Shown: positions 18,307 to 27,298 of the stretch, one piece after another
Layout: every line of letters begins with the position of its first letter
How positions within the stretch are numbered: position 1 is the first letter of the stretch
NCBI GenBank assembly: GCA_038148755.1
Contig: JAYQWA010000007.1
Span: 1-64,000, forward strand
Direction: 5' to 3'
From: UBA5109 sp038148755
GTDB lineage: Bacteria > Pseudomonadota > Gammaproteobacteria > Pseudomonadales > Pseudohongiellaceae
DNA length: 64,000 nt
The notes under the pieces: generated by a model
Told to the model about the DNA's origin: nothing
The model's input: the letters and a program-made list of their open reading frames with translations, nothing else
Database searches by the model: none
Made by a program: the position numbers and the translations under genes

Positions 18307-18407
18307 CGCTTATGGGGGGGGGAGACCATAAAGAAACCATAAATATCAGGTGCCAATTTTAATAAGAGACTTGGAATAATCTGGGAGCTGGCTCACAAAA
18401 ATTAGTT

Positions 18408-19676
18408 TTACTGGAGTTTCGTGAATTTCAGCATGGCATTTGTAAGGCTGCCGAGCTCCTCCTGCGAAATGATGTAGGGTGGCATGATGTAAAGCAATCT
18501 GCCGAAGGGACGAATCCAGACGCCTTCACTGACAAAAAACTCCTGGGCGATTTTCAGATCAATAGGTTCTTGCATTTCAATAACGCCAATTGCGCCAAGT
18601 GTTCTTACATCGTTAACCGATGGGGAGCTAAGACAGGTCAATAATTCTTCTGATAGTTGCTGCTCTATATTTTTTACGCTTTCCTGCCAGGGTGATTCCA
18701 ATAATAAGTTGATACTGGCTAAGGCTGTGGCACAGGCCAGTGGGTTAGCCATAAATGTCGGGCCATGCATAAATACGCCACCATTTTTGGAAATACCATC
18801 GCTGACTTTGTTGTTGCACAAAGTAGCGGCCAGACTCATATAGCCGCCGGTGAGGGCTTTACCCAGACAGAGAATGTCAGGGGATATAGCTGCGTGTTCA
18901 CAGGCAAAAAGTTTACCCGTTCTGCCAAAACCGGTGGCAATTTCATCGGCTATTAATAAAACGTCATACTTGTCGCATAAATCTCGGACTGCAGTCAGGT
19001 ATTCGGCTGAATAAAACCACATCCCACCAGCACCCTGCACAATAGGTTCTAAGATAACAGCGGCAATCTCAGTATGATGAGTCTGCAGCTGGGAAGTGAT
19101 GCTTGTAAGGTCCTGTTCGGAACAGGGCTTGCCAAAGCGGCAGGTGGGTTTTTCCGCAAAATAATTAAGCGGCATACTGTCTTTGAATAAATGGTGCATG
19201 CCGGTGACCGGATCACACACAGACATGGCAGCAAAGGTATCACCATGATAGGCACCGCGTAAGCTTAGCAGCTTACTCTTTTCTCCCTGGCCCTGATTAA
19301 TCCAGTATTGCCTGGCCATTTTGATTGCGACTTCAACAGCAACCGAACCGGAATCTGAAATAAAAACTTTTTCTAAAGCGGGGGGTGTCAGTTCCACTAA
19401 AAGTCTGGCTAACTCTATGCCAGGCTCGTGAGTGAGTCCACCGAACATGACATGTGCCATTGCTTCAAGCTGTTCATGGATCGCTTTGTTGAGTATTGGG
19501 TGCTTATAGCCATGAATCATGCTCCACCAGGAGGCCATGCCATCTATAAGCCGGGTACCATTTTCAAGCTCTACATAAACCCCTTCTGCTCTGGATACAG
19601 GATAAACCGGCAAAGGGTTTTGCATCGATGTATAAGGGTGCCAGATATGTTTGCTGTCAAATTCTGTATCAATCAT
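18408..19676 (-). CDS. bioA: Adenosylmethionine-8-amino-7-oxononanoate aminotransferase
   Basis: PLP enzyme converting KAPA to DAPA with S-adenosylmethionine as amino donor, third step of biotin ring assembly. The 422-residue fold-type I aminotransferase has the BioA N-terminus HIWHPYTSM, the substrate region DGMASWWSMIHGY, GAYHGDTFAAMSVCDP, the cofactor Asp in LIADEIATGFGRTG and the Schiff-base lysine at about 273 (CLGKALTGGYM). It stands apart from bioB-bioF-bioC-bioD, 5 kb away. A minus-strand terminator lies downstream. Confidence 0.96.
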   Translation of the reverse strand: MIDTEFDSKHIWHPYTSMQNPLPVYPVSRAEGVYVELENGTRLIDGMASWWSMIHGYKHPILNKAIHEQLEAMAHVMFGGLTHEPGIELARLLVELTPPALEKVFISDSGSVAVEVAIKMARQYWINQGQGEKSKLLSLRGAYHGDTFAAMSVCDPVTGMHHLFKDSMPLNYFAEKPTCRFGKPCSEQDLTSITSQLQTHHTEIAAVILEPIVQGAGGMWFYSAEYLTAVRDLCDKYDVLLIADEIATGFGRTGKLFACEHAAISPDILCLGKALTGGYMSLAATLCNNKVSDGISKNGGVFMHGPTFMANPLACATALASINLLLESPWQESVKNIEQQLSEELLTCLSSPSVNDVRTLGAIGVIEMQEPIDLKIAQEFFVSEGVWIRPFGRLLYIMPPYIISQEELGSLTNAMLKFTKLQ

Positions 19677-19826
19677 CGATAAGGATTTTAATCTAAATAG
19701 CAGTGGAATGCCTTAAGCGGATAAATTATAAAATTCCTAAAAAACAGCATTGAATCTTGGACTAATGGTGGAAGATTAGGTAGCCTTGGCCTGACAAAAA
19801 TAATATCCACATAGCGGAGGGGGAGT

Positions 19827-20198
19827 ATGAGTTCAATTATCAGAAAAATCAGTGTTGGAATAGCATTGTTTGCTATGACTTCTTCATTGGGTTTAGCACA
19901 GGATCGTCCGATTGCCGGTGCAAACTGCACAAATCCAGCTGTACCAACCATTCCTGATAATGCAGGGCAAGATATCGATACGTTATTAGATTCACAGGAT
20001 GCAGTGCAAAGCTATATGGCAGCTTCAAACGAATTTATCGATTGCGTTGACAGAATTATGGACAGAAGAGCTGGCGCTATCAGCCAGGAAACCAGTGATG
20101 AATGGACAGCTTTGATCAATGCCAATATTGATGCACAGGAAGCAATTGCTGCTGCGTTTAATGAGCAGGTTCAAATATATCAGGCTAGTGAAAACTAG
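19827..20198 (+). CDS. Small secreted protein of unknown function
   Basis: A 123-residue protein that I do not recognise. Residues 1-24 form a clear signal peptide (basic start, hydrophobic core, end GLAQ). The mature part is about 100 residues, acidic, rich in Ala, Asp, Gln and Ile, with two cysteines (one in GANCTN, one in FIDCVD), which could form a disulfide in the periplasm. The second half looks helical. GGAGGGGGAGT just before the ATG at 19827 is a very strong ribosome binding site, suggesting high expression. A perfect bidirectional terminator follows. The gene diverges from bioA. Confidence 0.75.
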   Translation: MSSIIRKISVGIALFAMTSSLGLAQDRPIAGANCTNPAVPTIPDNAGQDIDTLLDSQDAVQSYMAASNEFIDCVDRIMDRRAGAISQETSDEWTALINANIDAQEAIAAAFNEQVQIYQASEN

Positions 20199-20214
20199 TT
20201 TTTAAGCATTAATT

Positions 20215-20242
20215 AAAAAAGGGCTCTTATGAGCCCTTTTTT
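20215..20242. terminator. Bidirectional intrinsic terminator
   Basis: AAAAAAGGGCTC, loop TTAT, GAGCCCTTTTTT: a perfect 12-base stem bounded by A- and T-runs, lying between the convergent small secreted protein gene and the M3 peptidase gene. It can terminate both. Confidence 0.92.
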
Positions 20243-20259
20243 ATGCCTGGTAATATTAA

Positions 20260-22431
20260 TTAGTTTAAACCACGGCGGATTAACAAGGGTTCAACATCAG
20301 GCTCACGGCCACGAAAATTTCTGAACAGCGTCATGGCTTCAGTGCTGCCGCCCTGTGAGAGCAGTGTGTCTCTGAAATGTTGTCCGTTTGCTCTGAGCAT
20401 GCCACCATTTTCCTTAAACCATTCTTCAGTGTCAGCATCAAGGACTTCACTCCATATATAAGAATAGTAGCCTGCTGAATAACCTCCCATGATGTGAGAG
20501 AAATAACTTAATCTATATCTGGGAGGCACAGCTGCCAAATCAAATCCTGCCTCAGCCAAAGCATCTGCTTCAAATTGCATGATTTCATTCGCAGATGGTA
20601 TGTCCTCCGGGGCTAACTGATGTAGGGCCATATCAGTATAGGAAGCAGCGAGTTGTTCGGTTGTAGCAAAACCCTGATTAAAAAGCTGGGCAGCCAGTAC
20701 CCGTTCCAGCAGCTCGGCGGGCAAAGGCTCACCTGTTTCATAATGGACAGCATAATTTCCCAGAACTGCAGGCCAAGTGGCCCACATTTCATTGACCTGG
20801 GAAGGAAATTCAACAAAATCTCTCGGCACGCTGGTGCCGGAAAAAGAAGGGTAAGTGACATCTGAAAACATGCCATGCAATGCATGACCGAATTCGTGAA
20901 ACATGGTAGTGACTTCATCAAAAGTCAGTAAGGTTGGTTCACCTTCAAGAGGCTCAGGAATGTTTAAATGATTGGCAACAACAGCTTTTTGTTCCAGCAG
21001 GCTTGACTGACTGACAAAGGCATTCATCCAGGCACCTCCTCTTTTACTTGAGCGGGCATAGAGGTCCATAATGAAAAAGGCCAGGGTACTGCCATCTTCC
21101 TCAAACACTTCAAAAACGCGGACATCATCCTGGTAAACAGGCAAATCGAAGCGTTCCTCAAAGCTGATGCCATAAAGCTGTTCTGCAGCGTAAAACACAC
21201 CATTCAACATAACATTATTGACCTCAAAATAAGGTCGCAACTGATTTTCATCAAATTGATAACGGTCCTGCCTTACTTTCTCAGCGTAGTAGGCCCAGTC
21301 CCATGCAGCGAGCTCAAAATCGCCGCCTTCGGCCTCTATCATGGCTTGAAGGTCAGCAGCTTCCCGGTGTGCATTTGCAACAGCCGGAGGAATTAATTCA
21401 GCAAGGCTTTGGTTTACGGCATCTACGGTTTGTGCGGTCTGATTTTGTAGAATGTACTCAGCATGAGTTGAAAAGCCTAATAACTGCGCTCTTTCAGCAC
21501 GAAGTCGCACGGTCTCACTGAGGATTTCGGGGGTATCATATTCACCACCTCGATTACCGCGTGAGAGAGAGGTCTCGTAAATACGCTGTCTTAGTTGTCG
21601 GTTTTCCAGTTTTGCCAGTAAAGGCTGTCCACTGGTATTCAGCAAAGGTATGACATATTTTCCGGGCAGGTCTCTGGCATTTGCCTCATCCGCAGCAGCC
21701 TGTATTTCAGCGTCATCCAAACCAGCCAGTTCAGCGCTGTCATCCACAACGATGGCAAGGGCATTCACTTCATTCAGAACATTCTGACCAAAACTGGTAG
21801 ACAGCTCAGCCAGTTCAGTATTAATAGTTCGTAAACGCTGTTTATCTATTTCACTTAGTTCTGCACCAGCTCTTATAAAGGCTTTATGGGTTTCTTCCAG
21901 CAAGCGTAATGATTCAGGATCGAGCTCTAAGGAATTACGACTTTGGTAAAGCGTGTCTATACGTTCAAACAAAGCGCTGTTTAAATAAATTTGATCACTG
22001 TGCGCGGATAACAGGGGCGCGATTTCAACTTCAATCGCATTTAACGCTTCATTGGTATGTGCCGACCTCAGGGAATAAAAGATGGTTGCCACTCGGTTCA
22101 ACAAACTACCGGATAATTCCAGCGGGATGATCGTGTCAGAAAAGGTAGGGGCTTCGGCCTGGCTGGTAATGGCGTCTATTTCTGCCAACTGCTCTATCAT
22201 GCCCTGTTCGAATGCCGGTAAATAATGTTCCGGTGTGATTAAATCAAATCTTGGAAACTGGAAAGGCAAGGTGCTCGGTGCTAATAGCGGGTTTTCTGCT
22301 GGCATGTCGTTGGTGCTCGTTTCAGTTGCAATAGAAGTGGTCGAGGCAGTCGGCTCTTGACTATTTTCATCAGAGCAGGCGGTTAACATGGACATCACCA
22401 GTAGGGCTAGAAAAGCTTGTTTATAAGTCAT
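20260..22431 (-). CDS. M3-family zinc metallopeptidase lipoprotein (Dcp/oligopeptidase A-like)
   Basis: A 723-residue thimet-oligopeptidase family enzyme. The N-terminus is a lipoprotein signal with lipobox LTAC (Cys19) followed by Ser-Asp, so it is probably membrane-anchored facing the periplasm. The zinc site HEFGH lies around residue 512 within MFHEFGHALHGMF, with the third ligand Glu downstream. Sequence features such as LRPYFEVNNV and the C-terminal LIRRGL are Dcp-like, so cleavage of short peptides (dipeptidyl carboxypeptidase) is the likely activity. E. coli Dcp and PrlC lack a lipobox, which sets this one apart. VanZ-like and STAS-like genes lie upstream on the same strand. Confidence 0.9.
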   Translation of the reverse strand: MTYKQAFLALLVMSMLTACSDENSQEPTASTTSIATETSTNDMPAENPLLAPSTLPFQFPRFDLITPEHYLPAFEQGMIEQLAEIDAITSQAEAPTFSDTIIPLELSGSLLNRVATIFYSLRSAHTNEALNAIEVEIAPLLSAHSDQIYLNSALFERIDTLYQSRNSLELDPESLRLLEETHKAFIRAGAELSEIDKQRLRTINTELAELSTSFGQNVLNEVNALAIVVDDSAELAGLDDAEIQAAADEANARDLPGKYVIPLLNTSGQPLLAKLENRQLRQRIYETSLSRGNRGGEYDTPEILSETVRLRAERAQLLGFSTHAEYILQNQTAQTVDAVNQSLAELIPPAVANAHREAADLQAMIEAEGGDFELAAWDWAYYAEKVRQDRYQFDENQLRPYFEVNNVMLNGVFYAAEQLYGISFEERFDLPVYQDDVRVFEVFEEDGSTLAFFIMDLYARSSKRGGAWMNAFVSQSSLLEQKAVVANHLNIPEPLEGEPTLLTFDEVTTMFHEFGHALHGMFSDVTYPSFSGTSVPRDFVEFPSQVNEMWATWPAVLGNYAVHYETGEPLPAELLERVLAAQLFNQGFATTEQLAASYTDMALHQLAPEDIPSANEIMQFEADALAEAGFDLAAVPPRYRLSYFSHIMGGYSAGYYSYIWSEVLDADTEEWFKENGGMLRANGQHFRDTLLSQGGSTEAMTLFRNFRGREPDVEPLLIRRGLN

Positions 22432-22445
22432 AATTATTATTCTTG

Positions 22446-22820
22446 TTATTGGTCAGTTTGGTTTAATTTAACGGGGAAAGCATAAATTAACAACTCGGCA
22501 AGCAATAAACCGCAGAAAATCCCCAGACTGTTAGCCAGCATGTCCGCCCATTCACCATAACGGTTTACATAGGGCTGAATAATTTCAATCAGACCGCTGT
22601 AGAGCAGGAAAGCACAGATGATAAGCCCCCAGTATCTGGGCTTTTTTAGAACCAAAGGAATGGTAAGTGCTGCATAAGCAATCAGGTGATGCAGTTTATC
22701 GCTTCCAGGTGCAGGCGGTAATTCCTGCAGGGGTGTGAGTGACAGAATGGAAATGCTGACTAAAATTATCGCAGTAACAGCAAGCCAGTAGGTAGTTAAA
22801 AAATTAATAAAACTACGCAT
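22446..22820 (-). CDS. VanZ-like membrane protein
   Basis: A 124-residue integral membrane protein with about four hydrophobic segments and the VanZ-family pattern DKLHHLIAYAALT plus GLIEIIQPYVNRYGEWADMLANSLG. The VanZ family is named after a teicoplanin-resistance protein, but the function of small chromosomal members is unknown. It sits 15 bases upstream of the M3 peptidase gene and 5 bases downstream of a STAS-like gene, so the three are probably one operon. Confidence 0.85.
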   Translation of the reverse strand: MRSFINFLTTYWLAVTAIILVSISILSLTPLQELPPAPGSDKLHHLIAYAALTIPLVLKKPRYWGLIICAFLLYSGLIEIIQPYVNRYGEWADMLANSLGIFCGLLLAELLIYAFPVKLNQTDQ

Positions 22821-22825
22821 CAGGT

Positions 22826-23197
22826 TTATTTATCAGCATTCAGCCAAGCTTGAGCTTCATTTTGTTGATCCAGGTTAAACGCCTTTATCTTAAGTCCCGG
22901 GAATAATTTTCCTTCAATTTCTGCTGCTTGCTGTAGCCACAGCTTGTCAGAAAGTATGGTGATTCGATAAAAATTATTAATGAGCCCCAGCAAGGATGGT
23001 AAGAGGGAAAATTTGTGAACGATGGCGCCTAAACTTGGTAGATGTATATCAATGATCCGGTACAGCATCTTACCCTGATTAATCTGATCGGCTAATTCGA
23101 TGAACTGATCCAAAGCCAGTTTCATTTCTTCTGTATCCAGTTTTCCACTTAGTTCTAAATTCAACTGCTGGTCGTCTACTTTCTTTATCGTAAACAT
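22826..23197 (-). CDS. STAS/SpoIIAA-like domain protein
   Basis: A 123-residue soluble protein whose alternation of strands and helices, start LNLELSGKLDTEEMKLALDQF and later RITILSDKLWLQQAAEIE, fit the SpoIIAA-like (STAS/SEC14) fold found in many uncharacterised bacterial proteins. No phosphorylatable Ser/Thr motif of an anti-sigma antagonist is obvious. No partner kinase is nearby. It precedes the VanZ-like gene by 5 bases. Fold call moderate, function unknown. Confidence 0.65.
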   Translation of the reverse strand: MFTIKKVDDQQLNLELSGKLDTEEMKLALDQFIELADQINQGKMLYRIIDIHLPSLGAIVHKFSLLPSLLGLINNFYRITILSDKLWLQQAAEIEGKLFPGLKIKAFNLDQQNEAQAWLNADK

Positions 23198-23346
23198 GCT
23201 TAATTTTCCTGTGGTGATTACCGATGACTGTCATACTGACATCAAAGCCCAGTAAAAACTTTGACCTGCGATTGAATATAGTCTACAACAGTCAGGCCTT
23301 GGCAAAGATAAAAATAATGATTTTTTAAAACTGGAAGGGAAAGACT

Positions 23347-23742
23347 ATGTCAACTGATGCTGGAAAACTGGTTTTGCGATTAACTTTAGGGTTGCTGTTG
23401 GTATTTCATGGCTGGGCCAAAATAACAGGGGGGGTAGACTTTATCTCGGGAATGCTTCAGAACAATGGCTTACCAGGCTTCCTGGCCTATCTGGTCTATC
23501 TGGGAGAGTTTTTAGCGCCCTTGTTTGTGATTGCCGGTGCCTATACCCGGGTGGCAGCCTATATCATTGTGGGTAATATGGTTGTTGCAATACTTCTCGT
23601 TCATATGGGCGATATCTTTACTCTAAACGGAACCGGAGGTTGGGCGATTGAACTGCAGGCGTTTTACCTGATGACGGCAGTCGCCATTATTTTACTGGGT
23701 CCGGGTAAACTCAGTTTTATGCCTGAAAGCCGTTTGAATTAG
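23347..23742 (+). CDS. DoxX family membrane protein
   Basis: A 131-residue protein with four predicted transmembrane helices and the DoxX pattern RLTLGLLLVFHGWAKITGG at the start, then YLGEFLAPLFVIAGAYTR. DoxX-type proteins occur in many bacteria, with roles in redox homeostasis proposed for some members; none is established for this type. GGAAGGGAAAG before the ATG provides a good ribosome binding site. It converges on the truncated comF. Confidence 0.88.
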   Translation: MSTDAGKLVLRLTLGLLLVFHGWAKITGGVDFISGMLQNNGLPGFLAYLVYLGEFLAPLFVIAGAYTRVAAYIIVGNMVVAILLVHMGDIFTLNGTGGWAIELQAFYLMTAVAIILLGPGKLSFMPESRLN

Positions 23743-23780
23743 ATTATCAAAGGGTATCAAGAAGTTGAGCTACTGACCGC

Positions 23781-24152
23781 TTAAAAAGCAAAAACAAGCT
23801 GCAGAAGCTGTTGCGACAGCACTTTTCCAAAAGCCAGTTTGCCCTGATATTTGAATCGACTGATTAGGTGATCAACGGGTTCTGCATAATTGAAAACTGC
23901 GACAATATGCTTAAAAGGCGGGGGATTGATGATACAGGCACCACAAAGCAAGCCGTCATAATTATTCGCCGGGAGGGGCAAACCACAGCATTCACAGGGG
24001 TCTTTTACTCGTGGCAGGCTGTCCTCGCAAGCCCTGCAAAGATCATAATTGCGTTCACTTGCCTGAGTGCATAGGATGCAGGTTCCCGGCAGCAAATAAT
24101 AATGGTTATTTTTTAACCACAAGTAAACTTTTGAAATCAAATTGGTTGACAT
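23781..24152 (-). pseudogene. comF: comF truncated: zinc-finger half only, phosphoribosyltransferase half missing
   Basis: Start at ATG 24152 is supported by AAAGGGA seven bases upstream; an extended start at 24203 is possible. The 123 residues carry the ComF N-terminal zinc-finger region (CILC, CRAC, CECCGLPL, CGAC) and the beginning of the next domain (FNYAEPVDHLISRFKYQG). Complete ComF/GntX proteins are about 230-240 residues and end in a type I phosphoribosyltransferase with a VDDV-TTG-type motif. Here the frame stops after LLQLVFAF and nothing resembling the missing half lies in the remaining 38 bases before DoxX. comF next to bioB is the normal Pseudomonas arrangement, so this is a decayed ancestral gene. 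Confidence 0.82.
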
Positions 24153-24256
24153 GTAAAATCCCTTTAGCTTTTTTAGTGTAGCCCTGAACGCAGAGCTTTC
24201 CACTTCGTCTTTATGAGTAAGCTTGTGCTGCTCACTTGATCAAGCAGGTAAAATTT

Positions 24257-25276
24257 ATGTACGACGTTCGTCATGACTGGAGCACTGAAGAAATTCAGGC
24301 GCTATTTGATTTACCCTTTAATGAGCTTTTATTTCAGGCTCAGTCAGTTCACCGCCAAAACTTTGATCCCAATGAAGTCCAGGTTAGTACCTTGCTATCC
24401 ATTAAGACCGGCGCCTGCCCGGAGGACTGCCAGTACTGCTCACAAAGTGGTCACTACAATACGGACCTGGAAAAAGAAAAACTCATGGAAGTTGAGAAAG
24501 TGTTGCACGAGGCACAGAAGGCCAAAGACAACGGAGCTTCACGCTTTTGTATGGGAGCAGCCTGGAAACATCCCTCCAAAAAAGATTTTCCACATGTACT
24601 GGCAATGGTCAAAGGGGTCAGAGCTCTTGGGCTGGAAACCTGTATGACGCTTGGTGCTTTGGATCAGGAACAGACTCAGGCCCTGGCAGAAGCAGGCCTG
24701 GATTATTACAACCATAATATTGATACCTCACGTGAGTATTATAAAAAGATTATCAGCACACGAAGTTTTGATGATCGCCTGGATACGCTGAGTCATGTCA
24801 GAGATGCCGGTATTAAAGTCTGTAGTGGTGGCATTGTCGGCATGGGTGAGCAGGCCGAAGATCGCATTGCTTTTCTCAGAGAACTGGCAAATTTGCCGCA
24901 GCATCCTGATTCGGTGCCGATCAACAATCTGGTAAAAATAAAAGGGACTCCGCTTGAACATGCTGATGATATCGAGCCTTTTGATTTCATCCGCATGATT
25001 GCTGTGGCACGCATTCTAATGCCCTATTCACATGTAAGATTATCTGCCGGTCGTGAAGCCATGAATGAACAAATGCAGGCCTTATGTTTTTTTGCCGGAG
25101 CCAATTCCATTTTTTATGGTGAGAAATTATTGACGACTTCAAATCCACTTGAAAATGAAGATATGGCTTTGTTTGCCAAGTTGGGGATACGACCTGAAGA
25201 AAAAGAACTGGAACATGTTCCACAGGAAAATTTGTTTGAACAGAGCCAGGCTTATTATGACGCTACAAGTCAGTGA
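24257..25276 (+). CDS. bioB: Biotin synthase
   Basis: Radical SAM enzyme inserting sulfur into dethiobiotin. I start at ATG 24257 (339 residues) because the family begins with an RHDW segment just inside this start; an upstream TTG at 24236 is less likely. The radical-SAM cluster ligands are C54, C58 and C61 (ACPEDCQYCSQ). Further conserved parts are AAWKHP, YNHNIDTSREYY, GGIVGMGE and the LSAGRE segment bearing the arginine ligand of the second cluster. It heads bioB-bioF-bioC-bioD, overlapping bioF by four bases. The divergent comF remnant starts about 100 bases upstream. Confidence 0.97.
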   Translation: MYDVRHDWSTEEIQALFDLPFNELLFQAQSVHRQNFDPNEVQVSTLLSIKTGACPEDCQYCSQSGHYNTDLEKEKLMEVEKVLHEAQKAKDNGASRFCMGAAWKHPSKKDFPHVLAMVKGVRALGLETCMTLGALDQEQTQALAEAGLDYYNHNIDTSREYYKKIISTRSFDDRLDTLSHVRDAGIKVCSGGIVGMGEQAEDRIAFLRELANLPQHPDSVPINNLVKIKGTPLEHADDIEPFDFIRMIAVARILMPYSHVRLSAGREAMNEQMQALCFFAGANSIFYGEKLLTTSNPLENEDMALFAKLGIRPEEKELEHVPQENLFEQSQAYYDATSQ

Positions 25277-26487
25277 AAACCTTTTCACAACAGTTACAGG
25301 AAAGTCTGGCTGACAGGAAATCACAAGGACTGTACCGTTCCCGTAAAACGCTGGCTTCAGCGCAAGGTACAGAAGTCAGAGTTAACGATAAAACACTCAT
25401 CAATTTCTGCAGCAACGACTATCTGGGTCTGGCTAATCATCCTGAAGTCGTCGCAGCCTGTAAACGTGGACTTGATTACTATGGCGCCGGGAGTGGCGCG
25501 TCACATCTGGTAGTGGGTCATAGTCATGCCCATCATGCGCTTGAAGAAGAACTGGCTACTTTTACCGGACGCAGCCGAGCGCTGTTATTTTCATCGGGAT
25601 ATATGGCAAATCTTGGTGTGCTAACCAGTCTGGCCAGTAAAAAAGACTGTGTCTTTGAAGATAAATTAAATCATGCTTCATTGCTGGATGGCGGTTTATT
25701 TTCTGGTGCTGTCTTTAAACGTTTTCCACATTTAGATCTGGATCAACTTGCCAGCCTTTTAAACAAACAGCTTGCCTATGACAAACGCTTTATCGTTTCC
25801 GATGGTGTTTTCAGTATGGATGGTGATTTTGCCGATCTTCCGGGATTAGTGAGTGTGGCTGAGCGCTTTCAGTCTCAGTTGATGCTTGATGATGCGCATG
25901 GTTTTGGTGTGTTGGGGAAAAAAGGCGGTGGGCTTGTTGAGTATTATCGTGATCAGGGATACGACATTAATGAAAATAATTTACCCATCCTGGTCGGAAC
26001 TCTGGGTAAGGCTTTTGGTACACAGGGTGCTTTTGTCGCCGGGAGTGAAGCCCTGATAGAGAATCTGATTCAATATTGCCGATCTTATATTTATACCACG
26101 GCAATCAGTCCGGCGCTTGCCGAAGCCACTCGCACAAGTTTACAGCTTATACAAAAGGAAAATTGGCGCAGAGAACATTTACAGGCACTGATAACTGCCT
26201 TCAGGTCACGCTGTCAGGTACTTGGTTATTTGCTCACAGACTCAATGACACCGATTCAGGGTTTGCTTCTGGGTGACACGGAAAAAAGTCTGCAGGCAAG
26301 TCGTTTACTTGAAAATGAAGGCATTTTTGTCACAGCCATCCGCCCTCCGACAGTGCCCCAGGGAACCGCCAGGCTCAGAATTACTTTCAGTGCCTCACAT
26401 ACGCCAGAGCAGTTGGATTTGTTGTTGGCTGCTTTAGAGAAAATACAGCCATTGCTTTATCAGGAACAAGAAAATGCGGCAGGCTGA
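25273..26487 (+). CDS. bioF: 8-amino-7-oxononanoate synthase
   Basis: PLP-dependent condensation of pimeloyl-ACP and alanine to KAPA. Start is GTG 25273, overlapping the bioB stop (GTGA), which implies translational coupling. The 404 residues are slightly longer than E. coli BioF (384). The motifs NDYLGLANHP, GAGSGASHLVVGH, LDDAHGFGVLG and the Schiff-base lysine near 245 (LGKAFGTQGAF) are present. The 3' end overlaps bioC by 14 bases. Confidence 0.96.
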   Translation: MKTFSQQLQESLADRKSQGLYRSRKTLASAQGTEVRVNDKTLINFCSNDYLGLANHPEVVAACKRGLDYYGAGSGASHLVVGHSHAHHALEEELATFTGRSRALLFSSGYMANLGVLTSLASKKDCVFEDKLNHASLLDGGLFSGAVFKRFPHLDLDQLASLLNKQLAYDKRFIVSDGVFSMDGDFADLPGLVSVAERFQSQLMLDDAHGFGVLGKKGGGLVEYYRDQGYDINENNLPILVGTLGKAFGTQGAFVAGSEALIENLIQYCRSYIYTTAISPALAEATRTSLQLIQKENWRREHLQALITAFRSRCQVLGYLLTDSMTPIQGLLLGDTEKSLQASRLLENEGIFVTAIRPPTVPQGTARLRITFSASHTPEQLDLLLAALEKIQPLLYQEQENAAG

Positions 26488-27277
26488 ATTTACTATTGAA
26501 AAAAAACGGATTGCGCAGTCATTCTCGCAGGCTGCCAGAACTTATGATTCTCATGCGGCGTTACAAAGAAAGGTTGCAGATACCTTGCTTGCAAAACTGT
26601 CGAGTAATCCTTCTGTTCAAAGAGTATTGGATCTGGGCAGTGGCACTGGCTATTGCAAAAAAGCCTTGCATGCGTGCTATCCCAATGCCGAGATTATTAG
26701 CCTAGATATTGCTGAAGCCATGTTGCTGTTCGCAGCAAACAGGCATCAAACTGATGGTTTTAAAGAAAAAGCAATCTGTGCAGATGCTGAAGCACTCCCG
26801 TTTATTGATAACAGTTTTGATGTAGTTTTCTCCAACCTGTCGATCCAGTGGTGTCAGAATTATTCAGTTTTATTTTCCGAACTTAATCGAATTTTAATGC
26901 CTCGGGGAATTTTTTATATTTCAACTTTTGGTCCTGATACCTTACAGGAGCTTAGTCGTGCCTGGCAGCAGGTGGACTCTTATGTGCATGTTAATCATTT
27001 TCAGCCAGCCTTATTTCTGAAACATCAGATAGATAAGCAAAACTTTTATGCACTCCAGATAGAACCTGAAAGCATATGTATGTATTACCAGAATTTTGAA
27101 ATGTTGGCGCGTGAATTGAAATCACTGGGGGCTAATAATAAGAATTCTGGTCAGGGTAAAGGCTTAAATGGGCGAAAAAAAATCTTAAAATTAAAACAGG
27201 CTTTTGAACTGAATGCTGATCAAAAAGGTATCCCGGTGACCTACCAGATTTATTATTTGCAGGCGCAGGGTTTATAA
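26474..27277 (+). CDS. bioC: Malonyl-ACP O-methyltransferase BioC
   Basis: S-adenosylmethionine-dependent methyltransferase that masks the malonyl-ACP carboxyl group so that fatty acid synthase can build pimeloyl-ACP. The 267 residues start with KKRIAQSFSQAARTYDSHA, typical of BioC, and contain the SAM-binding motif VLDLGSGTGY (51-60), then NLSIQWCQN and ISTFGPDTLQELSRAW. Position after bioF and before bioD supports the call. bioH, the esterase that removes the methyl group, is often between bioF and bioC but is not here. Confidence 0.93.
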   Translation: MRQAEFTIEKKRIAQSFSQAARTYDSHAALQRKVADTLLAKLSSNPSVQRVLDLGSGTGYCKKALHACYPNAEIISLDIAEAMLLFAANRHQTDGFKEKAICADAEALPFIDNSFDVVFSNLSIQWCQNYSVLFSELNRILMPRGIFYISTFGPDTLQELSRAWQQVDSYVHVNHFQPALFLKHQIDKQNFYALQIEPESICMYYQNFEMLARELKSLGANNKNSGQGKGLNGRKKILKLKQAFELNADQKGIPVTYQIYYLQAQGL

Positions 27278-27298
27278 GAGTTTGTTAAGGTTAAAGTG

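Noticed and set aside
23261..23282. TTGACC and TATAGT as a promoter for the DoxX gene
   Set aside because: The spacer is only 10 bases, too short for sigma-70.
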